Shown here piece by piece: positions 6,569 to 12,101 of a stretch of DNA of 12,101 nt. Positions within the stretch are counted from its first letter, which is position 1, and each line of letters starts with the position of its first letter. The notes under the pieces are model-generated. The model was not told the DNA's origin. It did not search any database and saw only the letters and a list, made by a program, of their open reading frames with translations. The stretch comes from Chloroflexota bacterium. GTDB taxonomy: Bacteria > Chloroflexota > Anaerolineae > Promineifilales > Promineifilaceae. The stretch is from NCBI GenBank assembly GCA_008501785.1, contig QQUD01000423.1:1-12101 (forward strand). The letters are read 5' to 3'. The position numbers were made by a program, and so were the translations under genes.

Positions 6569-8224
6569 ATGATTTTACAAACGGTAAACAATCCAGAAAA
6601 AAGCACAACAACCCAACGCGCAGTCCTGCAGCGTAAATGTGCCTGCGGCAAACCGATTACAGTTAATGGTGAATGTGCTGAGTGCAATAAAGAGCAGTTG
6701 AAATTGCAACGAAAAGCGGTTAACACGCAAAGCAACCCCGAATACGCACCACCGATTGTGCATGAGGTATTAAGGGAAACGGGACGGCCGTTAGACTCCA
6801 ATACTCGCATATTTATGGAGTCTCGCCTTAGTTCAGATTTTAGCCAAGTAAAGTTACAAACCCCTACCCACCAAGCAGTTCATACTGCCTTAACGGTTAA
6901 CCAACCCGGTGATCCTTTTGAAAAGGAAGCCGAAACTATTTCTAAAAGGATCGTAAACCAGCCAACGAATCACCACAGCCTGCATCAGAAAGATTTTAGC
7001 CAGATAAGAATCCATACAGGTGCTAAAGCCGCACAGTCAGCCGAGGCAATTAACGCACGAGCTTATACGGTAGGTCACAATGTTGTTTTTGGTGGAGGGC
7101 AGTTCCATCCCCAAACCTCGTCAGGACTTGAGCTTCTTGCCCATGAATTGACACATACCATTCAGCAAAAGGGGGGGGTAACTGATACAGGCATGACAAA
7201 TAATCCCCAAATAATACAACGAAAGGAGGTCAGCGACCCACAAGACTCTGACCCAATTGCCACTGAATGCCCAATCTTACCATCTCCGAATGGGGATTGG
7301 GCTATGGAAACTTGGCTCTGTGAAATGCGGCAAGAGCTGCCTGGAAGTAACGAACGGTTGCTTGCATTTGGGGCAAAGGGTAGATCAGTTGAACTACTAC
7401 ATCAAGTATTACAACATTGGAGTTGCGGTCCTAGTAGCCAAGACTATGTCAAACACAAACTAGCAGACCCTAATTCCGATTTCTTTGATGGAACGACTTT
7501 CAATGTTGTTGAGGATTTTCAAAGGTGGGCAAAAAAGGAACGTAATGGCGAAAGTCCCATTGATGGGATTGTCGGCCCTTTAACCATCAAAAGCCTAGAT
7601 GCTTACGTTGGCGGCCCCACGCAATCGTTTATATGTAGACCAGACCCTATTCCTGAAACACCTAAAAACTCTGATAACTCTGAAAAAAGATGGGGTCCAA
7701 ATGTTACAGAGTGGCTGATAAATCAAATGAACGTTAATCAAAACCATCCGGTTATTAGAACTGGGAGGGAGAATGATTGGGCAAGGTGGATACCAGTTTT
7801 CAATGTTGGTTGGACAATTGCAGCATTTAAGGAATTTGCAGATTTGGTGGGGCCCGGTCGACCTTGGGACTTTAAACGAACACAAAGCTGGTGGCGCTTT
7901 GATAATGGCCGATCATGTCCGACAAAAAAGTGTGATAGAACAGTTACATTATGCGGACATTGTGTAAATTACGATGTTCCTGGAAATATTCATTATGGCT
8001 GGGTAGGTAGAAGAATGGAAATTTCCCCTTGGGCATTGCATAAAGGAGCAGGAAGTGTGCAAGAAGGCAATAATTCTGGGGATGATCCACCAGATACAGT
8101 TGCAATCAACATAGGTATTGCTATGGCAGACAATGGAAAGGCACTTTGTGATGAAGTTAAAGGAAAACTAAACCAACTAAATCTGCACAGAACAAAACAG
8201 TGCCCTATCTGTACCCAAAGGTAA
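6569..8224 (+). CDS. DUF4157 cargo protein with peptidoglycan-binding and toxin type 44-like domains
   Basis: A 551-residue protein. Head: Cys4 knuckle (C24, C26, C36, C39) and VHEVLRETGRPLD (64-76). An insert with PGDPFEKEAE (113-122) precedes the DUF4157 core, DFSQIRIHTGAKAAQSAEAINARAYTVG (142-169) to HELTH (192-196). Residues about 267-346 resemble a PG_binding_1 repeat (VELLHQVLQHW, then VVEDFQRW, then IDGIVGPLTIKSL). The C-terminal 170 residues resemble polymorphic toxin type 44 (Ntox44): FKEFADLVGPGRPWDFK (420-436) and VPGNIHYGWVG (470-480). Between these lies a cysteine cluster (C450, C455, C462, C465), and CPIC sits near the C-terminus (545-548). The start is a plain ATG with only a weak GAG upstream. 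Toxin family assignment is from motif memory and moderate; the biochemical activity of the family is not clear to me. No immunity gene follows. Confidence 0.85.
   Translation: MILQTVNNPEKSTTTQRAVLQRKCACGKPITVNGECAECNKEQLKLQRKAVNTQSNPEYAPPIVHEVLRETGRPLDSNTRIFMESRLSSDFSQVKLQTPTHQAVHTALTVNQPGDPFEKEAETISKRIVNQPTNHHSLHQKDFSQIRIHTGAKAAQSAEAINARAYTVGHNVVFGGGQFHPQTSSGLELLAHELTHTIQQKGGVTDTGMTNNPQIIQRKEVSDPQDSDPIATECPILPSPNGDWAMETWLCEMRQELPGSNERLLAFGAKGRSVELLHQVLQHWSCGPSSQDYVKHKLADPNSDFFDGTTFNVVEDFQRWAKKERNGESPIDGIVGPLTIKSLDAYVGGPTQSFICRPDPIPETPKNSDNSEKRWGPNVTEWLINQMNVNQNHPVIRTGRENDWARWIPVFNVGWTIAAFKEFADLVGPGRPWDFKRTQSWWRFDNGRSCPTKKCDRTVTLCGHCVNYDVPGNIHYGWVGRRMEISPWALHKGAGSVQEGNNSGDDPPDTVAINIGIAMADNGKALCDEVKGKLNQLNLHRTKQCPICTQR
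6626..6826 (+). repeat. Shared cargo head module, copy 3
   Basis: This segment codes for residues 20-86 of the third cargo gene. The Cys4 spacing (CxC-x9-CxxC) and the NGECAECNK run are the same as in copy 2. A second shared block of 55 codons covers RIHT to HELTHxxQQ and lies at 4436-4600, 5623-5787 and 7004-7168 in the three genes. Confidence 0.75.
7171..7178 (+). repeat. G8 homopolymer in the third cargo gene
   Basis: Eight consecutive G residues at about codon 201, just after HELTHTIQQK and before the peptidoglycan-binding and toxin domains. A one-base slip would leave a head-only protein. Confidence 0.6.
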
Positions 8225-8240
8225 ATATATCCGTCAATTT

Positions 8241-8270
8241 TTGGCAAATACTTGATTATATAACTAGGAT
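8241..8270 (+). promoter_or_regulatory. Candidate promoter before the structural block
   Basis: The 88-base gap after the last cargo gene (8225-8312) is AT-rich and codes for nothing obvious. It holds TTGGCA (8241-8246; 5 of 6 to the -35 consensus), an 18-base spacer and TAGGAT (8265-8270; 4 of 6 to the -10 consensus), 42 bases before the start of the tube-initiator gene. The match is modest and AT-rich gaps give such hits by chance. Confidence 0.3.
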
Positions 8271-8312
8271 AAATTTAATTCACAATTACTTGCAACAAAA
8301 GAGCGAATTTAC

Positions 8313-8975
8313 ATGACAACATTTCCAGGATCACCAAAATTGATTAAAGGTGCCATCATTGGCGTGGACAAGTTTAACCCGCTGGCGAGCGTGATTGTGT
8401 TTCAGTTTAACCCTGACTCGCTGACACGGCGGCTGGCGCCTCGCGTGGCGAGCAGCTCTGGTACTGGACAGCAGGGGGATCGGGGCGAGGTGTATCGGCT
8501 GAAGGGGCCACCTGAGGAAACGATCTCGCTGAAAATTGAGATTGATGCTACTGATGATGACGGCTCGATCAATCCATTGAGCTACACCAGCGGCATTGCC
8601 CCCACGCTGTCGGCATTGGAGATGCTTTTTTATCCAAAATCAGCGGTTGTTTTTAGCAATGACGCACTTGCCAATGCCGGGATGCTAGAGATTATCCCAC
8701 CGGAAGCGCCGCTAACGCTCTTTGTTTGGGGGCCGCAGCGCGTCTTGCCCGTGCGTGTCACCAGCCTGAACATCACCGAGCAGGCGTTTGACAACCTGCT
8801 CAACCCAATTAGGGCCGAAGTGGATATTTCGATGACCGTTTTGAGCTATTACGACCTGAAGATCGACAATCCTGGCTACCCGCTCTTTATGGTGCATCAG
8901 GTCATAAAAGAGATTCAAGCCACATCAAATGTGTTGAACAGCGTGCAGAATGTGGGGTCAGGTTTGAAATTTTAA
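8313..8975 (+). CDS. CIS tube-initiation protein (Afp7-like N-terminal domain)
   Basis: A 220-residue protein matching the contractile injection system tube protein domain: LIKGAIIGVDKFNPLASVIVFQFNPDSLTR near the N-terminus, a polar loop with GDRGEVYRLKGPPEETISLKIEID, then LSALEMLFYPKS, PPLTLFVWGP-like strands and AEVDISMTVLSYYDLKI. In Afp and PVC particles such proteins sit between the inner tube and the hub. In many systems this fold and a LysM domain are one polypeptide (Afp7); here the LysM part is a separate gene immediately downstream. It is the first structural gene after the cargo array, preceded by an 88-base AT-rich gap that may hold a promoter. Its base composition looks visibly richer in GC than the payload regions before it. 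The family call is strong; the exact layer is inferred. Confidence 0.9.
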   Translation: MTTFPGSPKLIKGAIIGVDKFNPLASVIVFQFNPDSLTRRLAPRVASSSGTGQQGDRGEVYRLKGPPEETISLKIEIDATDDDGSINPLSYTSGIAPTLSALEMLFYPKSAVVFSNDALANAGMLEIIPPEAPLTLFVWGPQRVLPVRVTSLNITEQAFDNLLNPIRAEVDISMTVLSYYDLKIDNPGYPLFMVHQVIKEIQATSNVLNSVQNVGSGLKF

Positions 8976-8991
8976 ACGAGTGGATGCAGCA

Positions 8992-9032
8992 AGAGCGAGA
9001 GATTTCTTCCTCTAGCTCTGATCTCTCGCTCT
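8992..9032 (+). other. 12-bp perfect inverted repeat (hairpin) between tube-initiator and LysM genes
   Basis: The arm AGAGCGAGAGAT at 8992-9003 is perfectly complementary to ATCTCTCGCTCT at 9021-9032, with a 17-base loop. It fills most of the 73-base gap between the two structural genes and ends 7 bases before the GGAGG of the LysM gene. Only four T residues follow (9036-9039, after CGC), so a classic terminator is doubtful. It may weaken read-through, stabilise the upstream message, or affect ribosome access to the LysM start. The inverted repeat is seen directly; the role is inferred. Confidence 0.7.
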
Positions 9033-9039
9033 CGCTTTT

Positions 9040-9044
9040 GGAGG
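9040..9044 (+). promoter_or_regulatory. Strong ribosome-binding site deciding the LysM gene start
   Basis: GGAGG, 4 bases before ATG 9049, favours this start over ATG 9094. Confidence 0.65.
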
Positions 9045-9048
9045 ATTT

Positions 9049-9345
9049 ATGTTTCCAGTGACAAGTCGCTATCACTTAATTGAAACAAAGAAGATGACAA
9101 CGGCCGTTTCCCAAGAGGTCATCTATCTTAAACGCCGCTTCTTGCCGGATGTGAGCAGCAGCATCACCCTCACCCAGCATACGGTGACGGCTGGCGAGCG
9201 GTTGGATAATATAACGGCCGTTTATCTCGGCGACCCCGAACAGTTTTGGCGACTTGGTGACGCCAACAGTGTTATGCACCCCAACCAGCTCACGGCCGAA
9301 ATTGACAAAACAATTGACATCCCGATCATCCAGGGAGCGGGTTAA
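9049..9345 (+). CDS. LysM-domain tail protein (Afp7 C-terminal half, gp53-like)
   Basis: A 98-residue protein. Residues about 41-93 (LTQHTVTAGERLDNITAVYLGDPEQFWRLGDANSVMHP, then the IDIPII end) form one LysM-like domain with the usual sequence of a strand, a GE-LD-I helix start and a WRLADAN-type second helix. In phage tails and CIS such LysM proteins (P2 gpX, T4 gp53 type) join the tube initiator to the hub or wedges and need not bind glycan. I chose ATG 9049 because GGAGG at 9040-9044 is the best ribosome-binding site here; ATG 9094 is possible but has only a weak AAGA before it. The stop touches the next start (TAA then ATG at 9346). Two AACGGCCGTT palindromes lie in this short gene. Confidence 0.88.
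   Translation: MFPVTSRYHLIETKKMTTAVSQEVIYLKRRFLPDVSSSITLTQHTVTAGERLDNITAVYLGDPEQFWRLGDANSVMHPNQLTAEIDKTIDIPIIQGAG
9099..9222. repeat. AACGGCCGTT palindromes (two copies)
   Basis: Perfect copies at 9099-9108 and 9213-9222 in the 98-codon LysM gene, both read as TAV. A TACGGCCGTT copy lies further on at 10288-10297 in the hub gene, read as YGR. Confidence 0.8.
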
Positions 9346-10464
9346 ATGATTGACCTGCTTGGGATTCGGCTCCTGTTGCAGCTTGGCCGTACCGTGCCCT
9401 TACCGGCCCCCTATGCCGTCATGTCTGCCTTGCGAGAGATTGAAGTGACCAACAAAGACCGCGAGCGAGACGGCTTTAAGCTGAAGCTGACCTTGGGCAA
9501 AGAAACGCCGCTCGACTATAGCTTGCTTACTTCCGGCTTGCTCGACCCGCCCAATCGCCTGGTCATCTCTGTCATCTTTGGCGCACTGCCGCAAGTGCTG
9601 ATCGACGGCATTATTACCCATCAGCAGTTTCAACCCAGCAACCAGCCGGGTGAGTCACAGCTTCACCTGATGGGTGAATCTGTGGCCGTAATGCTCGAGC
9701 TTGAAGAAAAAACTGAGGTCTATCCCAACCAGCCCGACTCAGTGATTGTCACACGTCTTTTGGCCAGCTATGCTCAATATGGCCTGGTGCCAAAAGTGAC
9801 AACAACGACAGATATTCCGATTGAGACAGACCGCGTCCCCAGCCAGCAGGGAAGCGATCTGGCCTGTATACAATCGCTGGCGGAGAAAAACGGGTTTGTG
9901 TTTTATATTGAGCCTGGCCCAGTACCTGGAACCAATATCGCCTATTGGGGGCCTGAAAATCGGCTCGACGTGCCCCAATCCGCCTTAACAATGAACATGG
10001 GCGCGTTGACCAATGTCGATGCTCCCATCAACTTTACTTATAACGCCCTTGGCCCAGCTTCGCCAGAGATCACCATCGTCGAACCAAATACAAGGCTGCC
10101 CATTTCTATCCCCGTCCCCTCTGGGCTAAACCTACCACTGGCACGCCGCCCAGCGACTGTGTTGCGGCGGATCATTGATCGTAATAGTGCCAAGCTCAAC
10201 CCGTATCAGGCTGGTTTACGTGGGACGGCTACCTCGTCAGAATCTGCTGATCCGATTCAGGCAAGTGGAGAGCTGAATGCGGTGCGTTACGGCCGTTCCC
10301 TCAAGTCACGGCGTCTCGTCGGCGTGCGCGGTGTTGGTGACACTTACAACGGCGACTACTACGTCAAAGAAGTGACACACACCATTCAGGCAGGCTCCTA
10401 TCGGCAGCAGTTCAAGCTCAAACGAGAGGGCTTTGGTGCGGTAAAATCGGTGGTGACACTATGA
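9346..10464 (+). CDS. gp27-like hub protein (phage late control D family, Afp8 N-terminal half)
   Basis: A 372-residue protein of the gpD/gp27 hub family, the trimeric ring that joins spike to tube. Supporting pattern: an early LREIEVTNKDRERDGFKLKL, VISVIFGALPQVLIDGIITHQQF, LHLMGESVAVMLELEEK, then SVIVTRLLASYAQYGLVPKV and SLAEKNGFVFYIEPGPVPG, typical of the two tube-like barrels and the insertion domain. The C-terminus (GDTYNGDYYVKEVTHTIQAGSYRQQFKLKREG) is the characteristic closing segment of these proteins. In Afp8 and VgrG the hub is fused to the gp5-like spike; here the spike is the next gene, with a 4-base ATGA overlap at 10461-10464. That overlap would keep hub and spike at matched levels. 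Confidence 0.9.
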   Translation: MIDLLGIRLLLQLGRTVPLPAPYAVMSALREIEVTNKDRERDGFKLKLTLGKETPLDYSLLTSGLLDPPNRLVISVIFGALPQVLIDGIITHQQFQPSNQPGESQLHLMGESVAVMLELEEKTEVYPNQPDSVIVTRLLASYAQYGLVPKVTTTTDIPIETDRVPSQQGSDLACIQSLAEKNGFVFYIEPGPVPGTNIAYWGPENRLDVPQSALTMNMGALTNVDAPINFTYNALGPASPEITIVEPNTRLPISIPVPSGLNLPLARRPATVLRRIIDRNSAKLNPYQAGLRGTATSSESADPIQASGELNAVRYGRSLKSRRLVGVRGVGDTYNGDYYVKEVTHTIQAGSYRQQFKLKREGFGAVKSVVTL

Positions 10465-10955
10465 GTGAGCAGCGAACCTTTATTGGCAAATTTCAAGGTG
10501 TCGTTTCTGACAATCAAGACCCGGAGATGCGGGGGCGGATTCGGGCAAAAGTACAGGACGTTTTTGGTGAACACGAAAGCGGCTGGGCATTACCCGCCGT
10601 TCCGTATGCCGGAAAAGGTGTTGGGCTATTCCTCATTCCTCCCAATGGGGCTTCTGTTTGGATCGAATTTGAGCAGGGCAATCCCGAGTATCCGATCTGG
10701 ACAGGTTGCTTTTGGGGCAAAGGAGAAGCACCCGTGCTGCCTGCCTTGCCAGATGTCAAGATGCTCAAAACAGATGTTGGCACGATTACCTTAGACGATA
10801 CTCCTGGGGCAGGTGGTCTCACTATCGAAACCACAAGCGGCTTCAAAATTTTACTCGACATGCAGGGAATTACGATTGAAAATGGCCAAAACGCCACCAT
10901 TACTTTGTCTGGTCCACAGGTGTCGGTAAACAATGGCGCTCTGGAGGTCACTTAA
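10461..10955 (+). CDS. gp5/gpV-like spike protein (Afp8 C-terminal half)
   Basis: A 164-residue spike protein. Residues 1 to about 88 are an OB-fold of the phage baseplate assembly protein V / gp5 type: FIGKFQGVVSDNQDPEMRGRIRAKVQDVFG, then GWALPAVPYAGKGVGLFLIPPNGASVWIEFEQGNPEYPIWTGCFWG. Residues about 97-164 alternate short strands with glycines and polar residues (VGTITLDDTPGAGGLTIETT, then FKILLDMQGITIENGQNATITL), as expected for the triple-stranded beta-helix needle. It trimerises under the hub and carries the PAAR-like tip. The start overlaps the hub gene by 4 bases, and the stop overlaps the next start (TAATG at 10953-10957). Compared with fused VgrG-type proteins, the needle is short. 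Confidence 0.92.
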   Translation: MSEQRTFIGKFQGVVSDNQDPEMRGRIRAKVQDVFGEHESGWALPAVPYAGKGVGLFLIPPNGASVWIEFEQGNPEYPIWTGCFWGKGEAPVLPALPDVKMLKTDVGTITLDDTPGAGGLTIETTSGFKILLDMQGITIENGQNATITLSGPQVSVNNGALEVT

Positions 10956-11278
10956 TGCCCGGCTACATTTTGCATCAGGGGGCAACGGTGCTTTGTTTAC
11001 ATGCCGGGCAGGCCACACCAACCGCGCCTAATCCTCGTGTCAAAGTGAGTGGGCAGGCGGTGGTGACTCAAGCTGGCCCCTACTCGATAGCGGGCTGCAC
11101 ATTACCACCTCCGCCAGCGGCAAACGGTCCTTGTGTAACGGCTAGTTGGACAACAGCCGCTGCCCGCGTCAAAGTCGGCGGGATGCCCGTGTTGCTTCAG
11201 GATAGCCAGGCAGTTTGTGTACCTACGGGGACGGGTTTAAACATTGTTGTGACACAAGTTCGCGTAAAAGGAACATAA
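10955..11278 (+). CDS. PAAR-like spike tip protein (Afp10-like)
   Basis: A 107-residue protein typical of the small PAAR-like tip proteins of eCIS loci. Conserved pieces: MPGYILHQGATVLCLHAGQATPTAPNPRV, VSGQAVVTQAGPYSIAGC, GPCVTASWTTAAARVKVGGMPVLLQDSQAVC and a C-terminal VVTQVRV strand. H7, C14, H16, C48, C60 and C88 could supply metal ligands or disulfides; which ones bind is not visible from sequence. PAAR proteins fold into a cone that sharpens the spike. It starts inside the stop of the spike gene (1-base overlap) and is followed 2 bases later by the gp25 gene, matching the spike/tip/wedge order of other injection systems. Confidence 0.88.
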   Translation: MPGYILHQGATVLCLHAGQATPTAPNPRVKVSGQAVVTQAGPYSIAGCTLPPPPAANGPCVTASWTTAAARVKVGGMPVLLQDSQAVCVPTGTGLNIVVTQVRVKGT

Positions 11279-11280
11279 CG

Positions 11281-11643
11281 ATGAAACAGATCGACTTTCC
11301 ATTCCAGTTTGATAGCCGAGGGCAAACAGCTCTCGCGGAACAGCACCACCACATTCGCGACATGATCGAGCAGTTTCTTTTTACTAACCCCGGCGAACGG
11401 GTTAATCGCCCCGATTTTGGCAGCGGCTTATTGCAAATGATCTTTGCCTCAACCAGCCCTGAAATCGCCACGGCGATTCAGCATACCATCCAAGCCGGTT
11501 TGCAGCGCTGGCTAGGCGATTTGATAGAGGTGCGTCGTCTCGAAGTAACCAGCGAAGAGAGTACGCTGCGGGTGGTTGTTGCGTATGTGGTGCGGCAAAC
11601 GAGTGAGGAAATCACCAGCCACTTTGAACGGAGAGATACCTAA
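11281..11643 (+). CDS. gp25-like baseplate wedge protein (Afp9-like)
   Basis: A 120-residue protein of the T4 gp25 / GPW family. It shows the diagnostic segment HIRDMIEQFLFTNPGERVNRPDFGSGL (about residues 24-50), followed by two helices and beta strands (IEVRRLEVTSEESTLRVVVAYVVR). It lacks lysozyme activity in characterised CIS homologues and acts as the wedge protein that nucleates sheath assembly. The frame is open farther upstream, to an ATG at 11215, but I chose ATG 11281: the family N-terminus begins at MKQIDFPFQFD, and the extra 22 codons lie inside the PAAR-like gene. The stop overlaps the next start by 1 base (TAATG). Confidence 0.93.
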   Translation: MKQIDFPFQFDSRGQTALAEQHHHIRDMIEQFLFTNPGERVNRPDFGSGLLQMIFASTSPEIATAIQHTIQAGLQRWLGDLIEVRRLEVTSEESTLRVVVAYVVRQTSEEITSHFERRDT

Positions 11644-12101
11644 TGGAATCGACAGCGCACATTTGTGACAACGAACAGCGGCGGCAGGATTTATTCAGCT
11701 ATGACACACTTAATGGGCTTGATTATTTAGATATTAAGAATGATACGACGTTGCAGGTCTTCTTTTTCGAAAAAGCCCCCGCTAATCTTAGCTTAAAAAA
11801 CATTGTGATCAAAGGGGGGCGGCGCATCCGTGATTTAGAGGCGGTCGATTTTGAAATCAGAGTTGCCCCTGAGCCGGATGTTGATGATTGCCTCATCGTT
11901 AAGTTGAATAAAACGGGTGACTTTTCAACCTATACGCTCTGTTTAGTGGCGCTGGATGAAAATAAGCGTCCCACCAATACGCCTTACCCCAATTTCGACC
12001 CACGTTACTTTTGCCTGACGTTTAGTTTTGACTTGTTGTGTCCATCCGATTTGGATTGCGTTCAGCCAGAAATTTGTCTGCCAACAGACACCATAGAACC
12101 A
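11643..12101 (+). CDS. Afp11-like baseplate (gpJ-type) assembly protein, 3' partial
   Basis: The frame starts at ATG 11643-11645, overlapping the gp25 stop by one base, and stays open for 153 codons to the window edge. The visible part reads MESTAHICDNEQRRQDLFSY, then LNGLDYLDIKND, a beta-rich LQVFFFEKAP, NIVIKGGRRIRDLEAVDF and a Cys-containing stretch to the end. The RR-x-NGLDYLD opening and the NIVIKGGRRI strand are what I expect at the N-terminus of the large putative baseplate assembly proteins (Afp11/gp6 type) that follow gp25 genes in eCIS operons. The conserved J-like core would lie beyond the window, so the assignment rests on N-terminal pattern and position. Confidence 0.82.
   Translation, partial: MESTAHICDNEQRRQDLFSYDTLNGLDYLDIKNDTTLQVFFFEKAPANLSLKNIVIKGGRRIRDLEAVDFEIRVAPEPDVDDCLIVKLNKTGDFSTYTLCLVALDENKRPTNTPYPNFDPRYFCLTFSFDLLCPSDLDCVQPEICLPTDTIEP

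Noticed and set aside
10514..10951. 145-codon open frame on the minus strand
   Set aside because: It lies entirely opposite the well-supported spike gene and shows no family pattern or ribosome-binding site; it is a shadow of that gene's codon use.
11215..11280. Earlier ATG for the gp25-like gene
   Set aside because: The extra residues are Cys- and Arg-rich, unlike the family, and lie inside the PAAR-like gene; ATG 11281 matches the family N-terminus.
1..12101. tRNA, rRNA, CRISPR arrays, insertion sequences, integrases or attachment sites
   Set aside because: No cloverleaf-like segment, regularly spaced repeats, transposase motif or terminal inverted repeats were seen; the only repeats are the palindrome family and the cargo heads.

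Overview
The window is a long piece of an extracellular contractile injection system (eCIS, the Afp/PVC/CIS class of phage-tail-like particles). All fourteen recognisable genes are on the + strand. Many overlap by 1 or 4 bases, so they are probably translated as a coupled operon. The host is a bacterium of mid GC content with an extreme excess of the palindrome AACGGCCGTT. A Chloroflexota (Anaerolineae-like) genome would fit the gene set and this iterated palindrome, but that is only inference: no RNA gene or housekeeping marker is present.

Layout. (1) Bases 1-3738: the tail of a small proline-rich eCIS protein, a DUF4255/Pvc16-N terminator protein (Afp16-like) and a large AAA+ ATPase (Afp15-like). 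(2) Bases 3747-8224: a small conserved eCIS-associated protein of unknown function, then three DUF4157 (eCIS core domain) proteins in tandem. The three share a nearly identical head (a Cys4 knuckle plus a DUF4157 domain with an intact HELTH motif) but carry unrelated C-terminal payloads: an M35-like zinc peptidase, an M23/LytM peptidoglycan peptidase, and a peptidoglycan-binding domain joined to a polymorphic toxin type 44-like domain. (3) Bases 8313-12101: the baseplate and inner-tube module in assembly order: CIS tube-initiation protein, LysM protein, gp27-like hub, gp5-like spike, PAAR-like tip, gp25-like wedge and the N-terminus of an Afp11-like baseplate protein that runs off the window. 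Sheath, main tube, tape-measure and fibre genes are not in the window.

Working model. The structural genes build the tube, spike, baseplate and terminator. The AAA+ ATPase acts in assembly, and the three DUF4157 proteins are the cargo carried in the tube or on the spike. The shared head looks like a common loading or processing module with swappable payloads. Two payloads have features suited to bacterial cell walls, so bacteria may be a target, and no immunity gene is seen beside them. The most notable points are the modular cargo array, the DUF4157 domain that is interrupted in two of the three copies, the 12-bp hairpin between the tube-initiator and LysM genes, and the ACGGCCGT palindrome, which occurs 12 times in 12 kb and in all three reading frames.
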